A stretch of DNA of 64,000 bases from Candidatus Fermentithermobacillus carboniphilus. Lineage in GTDB: Bacteria > Bacillota > Sulfobacillia > Fermentithermobacillales > Fermentithermobacillaceae. Every line of letters begins with the position of its first letter. Position 1 is the stretch's first letter. The notes below the pieces were generated by a model. The model ran no database searches. It saw only the letters and a list, made by a program, of their open reading frames with translations, and had not been told where the DNA came from. Shown piece by piece: positions 41,498-49,597 of this stretch. The stretch lies in assembly GCA_018208355.1 (NCBI GenBank), contig CP062796.1:1458494-1522493 (forward strand), given 5' to 3'. The position numbers were made by a program, and so were the translations under genes.

Positions 41498-43204
41498 ATG
41501 CAGGAGACTAGAGGCGATAGGAAATCGACTTTCGGGCAGAAAGTCAAGGGGCTGTTTTCCGCCCGCAGGCGAAGCCTGTGGATAGCGCTTGTTTTGATTG
41601 TCGCTGGTATAGGTCTGTGGGGGTTTTTCGCGTCGAGGAGCCGCACGACGGCTGGAAACCAGAATCAGATGCTGCGACTTGCACGAGTTTCCCGCGGCCC
41701 GATTGAGGTGACCGTAACCGGAACAGGAACTGTCAAGCCAAGTCGTCGCTGGGAGCTCAGTACGCGAGCCGCCGGGGATGTCAAGCGCGTACTTGTAGAA
41801 GCCGGCCAGGCCGTGAAAGCGGGACAGCCCTTGGTTGAATTAGACGCGGATGATGCTTCTCTCAAGGTAGAAAATGCGGAGCTCGAGTTAGAACAGGCTC
41901 GGTCTACCCTTTCTGACCTGGAAAATGACCTTGCTTTGCTGACTGTCAGGAGCGACAGTGAAGGTACTTTGACAGGGCTGTCCGTCAAAGAAGGCCAGTC
42001 GGTGCCGGAGAATTACCTGATCGGCACGATTACGAGTTCTAAGATGGAAGTCAGAGCTTACTTTAACGCCAGCCAGGTGAGAAACATCAAGGTAGGACAG
42101 GAAGCGCGCGTTTTCTTCCCGGATCTCTTATGGGATATGACCGGGGTGGTAAAACACGTCAGTGAGGCGGGTAAGGCCGATGGAAGGGGAGCCGTCCTGT
42201 ACCCGGTGACGGTAGAGATAGAGAATAAGGGTGCTCTGGTCCCGGGCTTACTCGCCACCGTAGAGGTAAACACCCCCGCGGGTGTCATGAAAGCGCCCGA
42301 TAGTACGAAGGAGACTTCGTATGTCACCAGGGAAGTGCGTACCAAAGTGAGCGGTACCGTCAAGAGAATCCTCGTGGCTGACGGTGACTATGTGAAAAGT
42401 GGCCAAGTCCTTGTGGAACTTGAAAACGAGGCGTTGAGAAAGCAGGTGGAGAGTCAAAGACTGAAGGTCAAGCAAGCAGAGACGCAGCTTTCCTCGGCCC
42501 AGGATGAATTGGCTTCCCGAACGATAACTGCACCTGCTGATGCCACGGTGCTGGACGTCAAGGTCAGCGAAGGAGACCGTATTGGTGCAGGGGCGGTCGT
42601 GGTTATCCTCGGGGATTTGAACTCTATGGAAGTAACTGTTCCGGTGGATGAGATCGATGCTGGAAAAGTCAAGGTGGGGCAGCAGGCTACGATAACCTCT
42701 GAAGCGGTTCCAGGGAAGCAATTTCAGGGTAAGGTATCCGGGATTGCTCTTGAAGGCAAGACATCGAGCGGCGTTGCGACCTTCGATACAACGGTGGCTA
42801 TTGAAGGGCAGACAGACCTTCTTTCCGGGATGACGTGTGACGTGCGGATAACCGTTGCTTCTAAAGATGACGCTCTTCTCCTTCCTATCGAAGCACTTCA
42901 GTCCCGGGGAAATGAATACATGGTATGGGTCGTATCGAACGTGCCTGCCAGCAATGAGGGTCAATCGCAATCGAGGCGGTATCCCAGCGCCACGGTGGAT
43001 AGAAGCATTTTGTCGGAGGCCAAACCCGTTACGGTTCAGGTCGGACTCATGAATTCGACCCACGCTGAGATCCTTGCCGGGCTCAAAGAGGGCGATACAG
43101 TTGTGGTGTTCTCGCAAAGCTCAGGGCAATCTGGCGGGACTGGTCAGCGGTTTGCTCCAGGGTTTGGGAATCCAGGTGTCGTTATAAGAACGATGCCGAG
43201 GTAG
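41498..43204 (+). CDS. Membrane fusion protein with tandem biotinyl-lipoyl modules (MacA-like)
   Basis: 568 residues. One N-terminal membrane segment (about 24-42). Two similar modules follow: residues about 55-265 with GDVKRVLVEAGQAVKAGQPL, and about 280-480 with GTVKRILVADGDYVKSGQVL. Each has a lipoyl-like hairpin and a beta-barrel region. Normal MacA-type proteins have a single set. It should link the ABC exporter to the outside. ATG 41498 has AGGTGGGG 7 bases upstream. Start of a four- or five-gene operon. Confidence 0.88.
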   Translation: MQETRGDRKSTFGQKVKGLFSARRRSLWIALVLIVAGIGLWGFFASRSRTTAGNQNQMLRLARVSRGPIEVTVTGTGTVKPSRRWELSTRAAGDVKRVLVEAGQAVKAGQPLVELDADDASLKVENAELELEQARSTLSDLENDLALLTVRSDSEGTLTGLSVKEGQSVPENYLIGTITSSKMEVRAYFNASQVRNIKVGQEARVFFPDLLWDMTGVVKHVSEAGKADGRGAVLYPVTVEIENKGALVPGLLATVEVNTPAGVMKAPDSTKETSYVTREVRTKVSGTVKRILVADGDYVKSGQVLVELENEALRKQVESQRLKVKQAETQLSSAQDELASRTITAPADATVLDVKVSEGDRIGAGAVVVILGDLNSMEVTVPVDEIDAGKVKVGQQATITSEAVPGKQFQGKVSGIALEGKTSSGVATFDTTVAIEGQTDLLSGMTCDVRITVASKDDALLLPIEALQSRGNEYMVWVVSNVPASNEGQSQSRRYPSATVDRSILSEAKPVTVQVGLMNSTHAEILAGLKEGDTVVVFSQSSGQSGGTGQRFAPGFGNPGVVIRTMPR

Positions 43205-43218
43205 AGGAGGATGGAACC

Positions 43219-43893
43219 GTGATCAAGGTTGAGGACCTCCGAAAGACCTATCGAGCCGGGCTGGTGGAAGTCCCTGCTCTCAGGGGCGTGAGTTTTGAGG
43301 TAGAGAGAGGCGAATATGTCGCCATAGTCGGGCCATCAGGGTCTGGCAAGTCCACTCTAATGCACCTTCTCGGCTGCCTGGATGTCCCCAGCGGAGGGCG
43401 ATATATGCTCGACGGCGTCGAAGTGTCTACTCTCGGTGAAGATGAACTGGCGAGAGTGAGGAATCGCAAGATAGGCTTCGTCTTTCAGGGATTTCACCTG
43501 CTCCCCAGACTCACCGCTCTCGAAAATGTAGAACTTCCTCTCGTTTACAGGGGAGTTGATGCGAATACCAGGAGGGAGAAGGCAGTCAGGGCCTTGGAAA
43601 TGGTGGGACTGGGTGCGCGGGTCCAGCACTACCCAAACGAGCTTTCCGGGGGTGAGCAACAGAGGGTTGCCATTGCCCGGGCTATGGTGGGGGAGCCAAT
43701 CCTGCTGCTGGCAGATGAACCCACGGGGAACCTCGATAGCCGCACCGGTGCAGAAGTGCTTGACCTGTTCCAGCGGATCAATGATGCCGGATGTACTGTT
43801 GTCATGGTGACTCACGATATGACAGCCGCTTCGAGGGCCAAAAGGCTACTCAAGATCCGGGACGGGGTCCTCGAGGGAGACGAAAGGGTGTAG
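43219..43893 (+). CDS. ABC transporter ATPase, MacB/LolD-like
   Basis: 224 residues. Walker [10 protein letters not shown] (Lys44), signature [14 protein letters not shown], Walker [13 protein letters not shown]. Small single-domain ATPase, the type paired with FtsX-like permeases. GTG 43219 with GAGGAGG nearby; follows the fusion protein by 14 bases and precedes the permease by 5. Confidence 0.92.
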   Translation: MIKVEDLRKTYRAGLVEVPALRGVSFEVERGEYVAIVGPSGSGKSTLMHLLGCLDVPSGGRYMLDGVEVSTLGEDELARVRNRKIGFVFQGFHLLPRLTALENVELPLVYRGVDANTRREKAVRALEMVGLGARVQHYPNELSGGEQQRVAIARAMVGEPILLLADEPTGNLDSRTGAEVLDLFQRINDAGCTVVMVTHDMTAASRAKRLLKIRDGVLEGDERV

Positions 43894-43898
43894 TTACG

Positions 43899-45071
43899 GT
43901 GGATTTCGCTACTACTGTAAAGATGGGGTTAAAGGCCATTCTCTCGAATAAACTCAGGTCCGCGCTGACGATTCTCGGAGTAACCATAGGTGTGGCCGCT
44001 GTCATCGGTGTTGTGGCGGTGGCTCAGGGTAGCCAGCGTCAGGTTACCAGCCAGATCGAATCTCTGGGTACGTATCTCTTGACGGTCTCCATACGTGGTC
44101 GGGGTGCTGACAGGGTTCTGACTTATGACGAAGTGATGGAATTGACCGCGGGTATTGACGGTATTGCGGGGGTATCTCCTGTTGTCACGGGCTCCGCGAC
44201 TGCTAAGTATGGAACACATAAGTATGACTGCAGCCTCCTGGGAGTAAATGAGCAATATGCGATAGTGAGAGACATGAAGCCGGAAAGAGGGCGCTTTTTT
44301 ACTCAAGTAGACATCAGCACCAGGCAGAAAGTGGCTCTACTGGGGCAAAACGTCGTGACGGAGCTTTTCGGTCTGTCGGATCCCCTGGGTAAGGAGATAA
44401 AACTGAACGGTCAGACGTTCGTCGTGATTGGTGTGCTGGCTGCCAGAGGTGGTGGGCTGGCCGGATCCGAAGACGATCAGGTCTTGATCCCCGTCACGTC
44501 TGCCGAGAGACTCATGGGAAGGCGAGGCGTCAGCACTTTCTACATTAAAGGTCAGGATAAAGAATCTGTAGGACAAATCTCTGCCGCAGTCTCCAACCGA
44601 CTTTACAGGCGCTTCCGTGACGAGGAGGCATACAGGATCTTTGACCAGACACAGATGCTTCAAACGGTGACTAATATCAGTCAGACTCTCACATTGATGC
44701 TTGCGAGCATAGCCTTTATCTCCCTGGTGGTTGGCGGTATAGGGATAATGAACATAATGCTGGTATCGGTCGTGGAACGTACCAAAGAGATCGGCCTCCG
44801 AAAGGCGATTGGAGCCACCAGGCGTGACATAATGAGGCAGTTCCTGTTTGAATCGACGATGCTCAGCGGTATCGGAGGAGTTGTGGGAATCATCACCGGT
44901 ACGATTCTGGCCAGGGGAATTGCTTCAGCGATCAAGGTCCCGGCGATATTCCCATGGGCTGGTGCCGGCATCGCGCTTGGGCTTGCGCTGGCTGTTGGGA
45001 TAGGTTTCGGGATTTACCCGGCTAGAAGAGCTGCCAACCTCCAACCCATTGAAGCCCTTCGTACAGAGTGA
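43899..45071 (+). CDS. ABC transporter permease, MacB/FtsX family
   Basis: 390 residues. N-terminal membrane segment (about 17-37) before a large outside MacB-type domain (about 40-260), then three membrane segments with the FtsX signature (EIGLRKAIGATRRDIMRQFLFES). GTG 43899 is chosen because the frame upstream of it reads through the ATPase 3' end; GAAAGGG is about 10 bases upstream. With the two preceding genes it forms a tripartite-like pump, probably for a peptide, drug or lipid; the substrate is unknown. Confidence 0.9.
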   Translation: MDFATTVKMGLKAILSNKLRSALTILGVTIGVAAVIGVVAVAQGSQRQVTSQIESLGTYLLTVSIRGRGADRVLTYDEVMELTAGIDGIAGVSPVVTGSATAKYGTHKYDCSLLGVNEQYAIVRDMKPERGRFFTQVDISTRQKVALLGQNVVTELFGLSDPLGKEIKLNGQTFVVIGVLAARGGGLAGSEDDQVLIPVTSAERLMGRRGVSTFYIKGQDKESVGQISAAVSNRLYRRFRDEEAYRIFDQTQMLQTVTNISQTLTLMLASIAFISLVVGGIGIMNIMLVSVVERTKEIGLRKAIGATRRDIMRQFLFESTMLSGIGGVVGIITGTILARGIASAIKVPAIFPWAGAGIALGLALAVGIGFGIYPARRAANLQPIEALRTE

Positions 45072-45186
45072 TGCGATCTCGGGGATACGGGTTCGGGTGC
45101 GGGAGGAGACTAGGTGGTTATCACGGTCCGGGATTATGCAGGCTCGAACAGCTGGGGAGTGTTTGGCATACAGGAGTAGCTGTGCC

Positions 45187-45861
45187 ATGGTCAAGACCAT
45201 CTTTGTGGTAGAGGATGACAGGAACGTCAGATACCTTATCCGCCAGTATCTGGCGAAGGAAGGGTTTAACGTAGAAACCTTTTCTTCAGTGGAAGAGTTG
45301 CGGGAGAGACTGAACGCGGGCTATCCTCACATGTTCATTCTCGATATCATGTTGCCGGGCCAGGATGGCCTGGAATTCTGTAAAGAACTGAGGCAAGAGT
45401 CCGGGGTTCCGGTGATTTTCGTCTCAGCACGAGGGGACGAAACAGACCGCATAATCGGATTGGAGCTGGGGGCTGACGACTATCTCGCAAAACCGTTCAG
45501 CCCTAAGGAGCTGGTTGCGAGAGTACGGGCAATTTTCAGACGAGTTGACGGCATTGAACACACTAACGAGCTTTTGGCCGGCAATGTGCGGATAGTGTTA
45601 GATGAGCACCGGGTCCTTGTGGGGGCGCAGGAAGTTACGCTTACGCCGAAAGAATACGACCTTTTGCAGATTTTCGTCAAAAGACCCAACCGAGTCTATA
45701 CCCGGCAGGAGCTTTTGGATGGGATCTGGGGCTTTGACCGCGGAGGCGATCTCAGGGCAGTGGATGACCTGGTAAAACGGCTCAGGCGGAAACTGGGGGA
45801 GGCGGGCGCGACGGTAAGGATTACGACTATCTGGGGGGTCGGCTACAGGCTCGAGCCATGA
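45187..45861 (+). CDS. OmpR/PhoB-type response regulator
   Basis: 224 residues from ATG 45187; earlier starts lie in the permease 3' end. Receiver domain with acidic pocket EDD, phosphorylation Asp53 (ILDIMLPGQDG) and KPF lysine, then a winged-helix DNA-binding domain (about 128-224). It overlaps its sensor kinase by ATGA. Being 115 bases after the efflux permease suggests it controls that operon or cell-envelope stress genes. Confidence 0.93.
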   Translation: MVKTIFVVEDDRNVRYLIRQYLAKEGFNVETFSSVEELRERLNAGYPHMFILDIMLPGQDGLEFCKELRQESGVPVIFVSARGDETDRIIGLELGADDYLAKPFSPKELVARVRAIFRRVDGIEHTNELLAGNVRIVLDEHRVLVGAQEVTLTPKEYDLLQIFVKRPNRVYTRQELLDGIWGFDRGGDLRAVDDLVKRLRRKLGEAGATVRITTIWGVGYRLEP

Positions 45862-47285
45862 GATTCCGAAGCATCTCTACGAGGATATTTCTTTGTTATC
45901 TACTGGCCATATGTCTCAGCACCTTGGTTGCCGGAGTATCTTTCTATTCGCTGGTCCGGCGGTATATAGAACGCGAAGCTGGATTGGCTCTTGCCCGTGA
46001 AGCCGGGGCTTTCGCACAGTCTCTTGCGTCAGGTTCGCGCAGGGGGCATTGGCCTTTAAGAGGGATTCCTTCCCCCATGATATTCATCTTCGGCGGCCGG
46101 CCTATTGAAAGCCATTACGTGGTCACCGATCGCGACGGTTCGGTGATATCGGCCAGTTCCCCGGAAGATTTTCCAATCGGTAGCCGGTGGGATCAGGTTT
46201 GGCCCGAGGGGTCTATGGCCGGTCAGCCGGCGGACAGGCCGGTCACACGGTACGGCAGGGATTTCGTCGCCGGTGTCGCGGCCATACCTGGTTCTCCTGA
46301 TTCACCAGGTATGGTGATTGTCTATACAAGGCGCAGCGTTCTTCAAACGCTCAACATGGTATTTTGGAAGTATCTCATCCAGGGGTTCGGAATTGGAGCG
46401 TTGGTGGCCGCCGGCTTCACCGTATACCTGACTTCTCGCATTGTCCATCCTCTTTCTGTACTTAGAGACAAGGTCAGGGAGCTCGGCCGCCTTAATTTCG
46501 ACGTTGGGCTGGACCTGGGACGCAACGACGAAATCGGTGAACTGGCGATGGCATTCGACGATATGGCAAGAAGGCTTTCAGAGCATGACCAGGCCATGCG
46601 ACGGTTCCTCCACAATACCTCTCACGAGCTGAAAACGCCGCTCATGAGTATCCGCGGATATGCCGAAGGTATAAGGGATGGGGTGTTCGAGGGAGACGAG
46701 GTAGGCCTTGCCCTGGATGTAATCACGGCAGAGTGCCAGAGGCTTCAGGCGCAGGTGGACGAGCTTCTGTACCTCGGACGATTGGAAAGCCCCTCGGAGC
46801 GATACGAGCTGGAGCCTCTCGTGTTGAGGAAGGTGGCAGAAGGAGTGCTCGCTGCACTGAAAGGCTGGTTGGAGACAGAGGGCCTGACGGTGGATCTGGA
46901 CATTCCTCCAGATCTGACTGTGCTGGCTGACAAGGATAAACTGGAGTGTCTTCTGAGGAACTTACTCAGTAACGCGATTAGGCATGCGACGAACCGCATC
47001 CTGGTGTCTGCCAAAGACGACGCGGCAGAAGGTTTTACGGAAATCGAAGTCAAAGATGACGGGCCTGGGTTCAGCCCAGAAGACCTTCCCAACGTTTTCA
47101 TGCCATTTTACCGGGGTCGGGGTGGTGAAGCTGGACTTGGCCTTGCTATCGTAAAAGCCATAGCTGAAGGTCATAGAGGCTGGGCGGTGGCTGAAAATGC
47201 TGCCGGAGGCGGTGCGATCGTCAGGATCGGCTTACCCAAGAATCCCGGTGCGGTAAGCACTGTAAATGTGCAACCCGGGAGATAG
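45858..47285 (+). CDS. Sensor histidine kinase
   Basis: 475 residues. Membrane segment at about 10-30, an extracytoplasmic sensor region (about 32-165), second membrane segment (about 168-192), HAMP, then HisKA with His256 (NTSHELKTPLMS) and HATPase with NLLSNAIRHA, DDGPGF and GLGLAIVKAIAEG. The sensor region shows no clear named fold. Start overlaps the regulator stop by four bases. Partner of the response regulator. Confidence 0.93.
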   Translation: MRFRSISTRIFLCYLLAICLSTLVAGVSFYSLVRRYIEREAGLALAREAGAFAQSLASGSRRGHWPLRGIPSPMIFIFGGRPIESHYVVTDRDGSVISASSPEDFPIGSRWDQVWPEGSMAGQPADRPVTRYGRDFVAGVAAIPGSPDSPGMVIVYTRRSVLQTLNMVFWKYLIQGFGIGALVAAGFTVYLTSRIVHPLSVLRDKVRELGRLNFDVGLDLGRNDEIGELAMAFDDMARRLSEHDQAMRRFLHNTSHELKTPLMSIRGYAEGIRDGVFEGDEVGLALDVITAECQRLQAQVDELLYLGRLESPSERYELEPLVLRKVAEGVLAALKGWLETEGLTVDLDIPPDLTVLADKDKLECLLRNLLSNAIRHATNRILVSAKDDAAEGFTEIEVKDDGPGFSPEDLPNVFMPFYRGRGGEAGLGLAIVKAIAEGHRGWAVAENAAGGGAIVRIGLPKNPGAVSTVNVQPGR

Positions 47286-47306
47286 CGTATTTCCGGCGCA
47301 TTCGAT

Positions 47307-47333
47307 TTGCTCTCAGAGGTAAATCTGTATACT
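47307..47333 (+). promoter_or_regulatory. Candidate promoter upstream of the PhzF gene
   Basis: TTGCTC (47307-47312) and TATACT (47328-47333) are 15 bases apart, 34 bases before the PhzF start. The spacing is short, so the pair is only a candidate. Confidence 0.4.
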
Positions 47334-47366
47334 CTGGTGTTGTAAACATATTAGGTGGTGATAGCG

Positions 47367-48389
47367 GTGGCTGGGTGTTGTAAACCGAAAGGGACCGGTG
47401 GTCCGGGTGGAGAACGCTGCAAGGGCGATGGCTACATAGATATCTACCAGGTGGATGCCTTCACCGACGTCGTTTTCGGCGGAAATCCTGCAGGCGTAGT
47501 ACCGGATGCTACCGGATTGTCTGAAGACGTCATGCAAAAGATCGCCAGAGAGATGAACCTCTCGGAGACTGCGTTCGTGATGGACCTGCGAGGGAAAAGC
47601 GAATCCAGAGCAGCATGCGGGAATGGACCTGTGCCTGATTTCGACGTGAGGTTCTTCACTCCGGTTTCGGAAGTGAATCTCTGCGGCCATGCTACAATAG
47701 GGACTTTTTGGCTCCTTGCGGAGATGGGAGTCATTGAACTTGGTGAAAAGGAGACCAGGGTGTTTCAGAAGACCAAGGCCGGCGTGCTGCCCGTGGATAT
47801 CGTCGGAGGGTGCGAGAGCGGCCCGTCGAGGGTGATGATGACCCAGAACCTCCCCGAGATCGTCCTGGAACCTACATACGCCGAACTTCAGGAACTCGAG
47901 AAGATCCTCGGAGCTCCTGGGGGCTCAATCACGGGTTTCAAGTCTGCAAGGCCTCAGGCCGTGTCCACCGGCTTGCCTGACCTCATCGTGCCGGTGACTT
48001 CTAGGGAAGCCCTCTTGTCCCTCAGGCCCAATATGTCCTTGCTCTCTGATTTCTGCAAAGAGCGAAACATCATAAGCGTGCATTGCTTCTCGCTTGAGAC
48101 TGTAGATCCGGCGGCCACGGTGCACTGTAGGGACTTCTCGCCGGCGGTAGGAGTGCCCGAGGAATCTGCTACAGGGACGGCATCGGGTGCCACCGCGGGC
48201 TATCTGGTCCTAAACAAGCTGGTGAAAGTCACAGAGCCGGTAACCAGGATAATCTGCGAGCAGGGGCATATCCTCAAGCGCCCATCGATCATTCACGCCG
48301 AGGTGGGAGTTTCCGGGGGCGAAATCACTTCCATCAGGGTGGGCGGAAGCGCGGTCACGGTCATGAAAGGGAAGATGAGGGTCAGATAG
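47367..48389 (+). CDS. PhzF family isomerase/epimerase-like protein
   Basis: 340 residues. After a Cys/Gly-rich N-terminal stretch (GCCKPKGTGGPGGERC) come the family segments VDAFTDVVFGGNPAGVV, NLSETAFV, RFFTPVSEVNLCGHATIG and the C-terminal SATGTASGATAGYLVL. PhzF folds use a conserved Glu (here in LSETAFV). The biological substrate is unknown. GTG 47367 is preferred with AGGTGGTGA upstream; GTG 47355 is in frame. Confidence 0.85.
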   Translation: MAGCCKPKGTGGPGGERCKGDGYIDIYQVDAFTDVVFGGNPAGVVPDATGLSEDVMQKIAREMNLSETAFVMDLRGKSESRAACGNGPVPDFDVRFFTPVSEVNLCGHATIGTFWLLAEMGVIELGEKETRVFQKTKAGVLPVDIVGGCESGPSRVMMTQNLPEIVLEPTYAELQELEKILGAPGGSITGFKSARPQAVSTGLPDLIVPVTSREALLSLRPNMSLLSDFCKERNIISVHCFSLETVDPAATVHCRDFSPAVGVPEESATGTASGATAGYLVLNKLVKVTEPVTRIICEQGHILKRPSIIHAEVGVSGGEITSIRVGGSAVTVMKGKMRVR

Positions 48390-48487
48390 GTGACCAGGAA
48401 GATTTATCCCGCGGAGAGATTCTCATGGTATTCAGAACAAAGCTTCCGCGTCTGCGTCTAATAATGCACGAGAGGTGAACATAAACA

Positions 48488-49117
48488 TTGGAGGAAAAAC
48501 TGCTCCTGACTGGATTTGAGCCTTTTGGGGGAGACAAGATCAACCCTTCCGGTGAAGTGGCAAAGTCCCTGGACGGTGCCGAAATAGGCGGGTACCAGGT
48601 TGTCTCACGGGTCCTTCCCGTAGAGTGGGGGACTGCCAGAGACCTTATGGAAAGATTCATCGACGAGGTGGACCCGCTCATAATCTTATCTCTGGGGCTT
48701 TCGGCAGGGCGAGCGGAGATCTCTGTTGAGAAGGTCGCCATCAACTATACGGGGAAGGGTAAGGATAACCGAGGTAACGTTTCGGAGCGAAATTACATAA
48801 TTGAGAATGGGCCAGCTGCTTACTTTGCGACGATCCCGGCAGAGGAAGTGGTGGAGGAGCTGAACAAGAAGGGAATTCCGGCGAGACTTTCGCTTACTGC
48901 GGGGGCTTACCTGTGCAATTACGTGTTTTACTCAGCTTGTCACCATGTGAATTCCAGGGGAAAACGTGCCCTGGTAGGGTTCATCCACGTACCGGCGCTT
49001 CCCGAGATGGTGGCTGGGAAAGGGCAAAGCGTGCCTTCTATGCACGTGGACCTCATCAGGAATGCTGTTATTTCGGCCCTTGAAACAGGGATTAGATCTT
49101 TGACAAATTGTGGATAG
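48488..49117 (+). CDS. pcp: Pyrrolidone-carboxylate peptidase (pyroglutamyl peptidase I)
   Basis: 209 residues. Removes N-terminal pyroglutamate from peptides in the cytoplasm. Catalytic Cys143 (AYLCNYVFY), His167 (FIHVPALP) and Glu in the segment SVEKVAINY are in family positions. TTG 48488 has GAGGTGA upstream. Confidence 0.92.
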   Translation: MEEKLLLTGFEPFGGDKINPSGEVAKSLDGAEIGGYQVVSRVLPVEWGTARDLMERFIDEVDPLIILSLGLSAGRAEISVEKVAINYTGKGKDNRGNVSERNYIIENGPAAYFATIPAEEVVEELNKKGIPARLSLTAGAYLCNYVFYSACHHVNSRGKRALVGFIHVPALPEMVAGKGQSVPSMHVDLIRNAVISALETGIRSLTNCG

Positions 49118-49240
49118 CCAAGAAGGAATTTCGGAGTTGGCGACGAATAGATACGTCGCTAGGTTTCATCTCTGGTGGGTATTTTTGCAGTTATGCAGAA
49201 AAGTTTATGTTATTACCTCGAGTTTCCTGGATAACACGGA

Positions 49241-49269
49241 TTGACCTGTAGTGGCGGGGGTGCTATAAT
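49241..49269 (+). promoter_or_regulatory. Near-consensus promoter of the S-layer gene
   Basis: TTGACC (49241-49246) and TATAAT (49264-49269) are exactly 17 bases apart. It is the strongest vegetative promoter in the window and points at the S-layer protein gene, about 330 bases downstream. Upstream of it, 49118-49240 holds only a 6-bp hairpin (GCGACG/CGTCGC, 49140-49159). Confidence 0.75.
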
Positions 49270-49597
49270 CGGCCATAGCCTGGGAAGCTGTCCATACCCA
49301 GGGTCTAGATAGAGAAAGTACCGGCTAAATGCAGATACATTAGAAGATACAGATCCTTCCCGGAAAGCGCGCTCCCGAAACGAATTAGTTTATATGGACT
49401 CCTACTTCATACAAAAGGGAGTCACCCTCCAGGCAGGAGGGTTTCCGGGCAAGGTGGAAGGCTGTGGAGACTTCTTGAGAGGGGGGATCCCGGGCCAGCG
49501 GAGAGTTAGAGAGATACAAGCAAATTACCTGTGGAAGTTAAGTCGGTTGAGTACATCTAGGTGCACTATGACCGAGCAAAGGAGGACATATAGAAGC
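49270..49597 (+). promoter_or_regulatory. Long structured 5' leader of the S-layer mRNA
   Basis: About 320 untranslated bases between the promoter and ATG 49598. Hairpins CCTGGG/CCCAGG (about 49280-49303) and ACCCTCC/GGAGGGT (about 49424-49442) are visible. The frame is open from 49394, but it lacks a ribosome site and a signal peptide at its head, so it is not coding. Long leaders are usual for highly expressed S-layer genes. No known riboswitch was recognised. Confidence 0.5.

Noticed and set aside
49394..49597. In-frame extension upstream of the S-layer start
   Set aside because: It lacks a ribosome site, a hydrophobic signal sequence appears only after ATG 49598, and a leader is expected from the upstream promoter.
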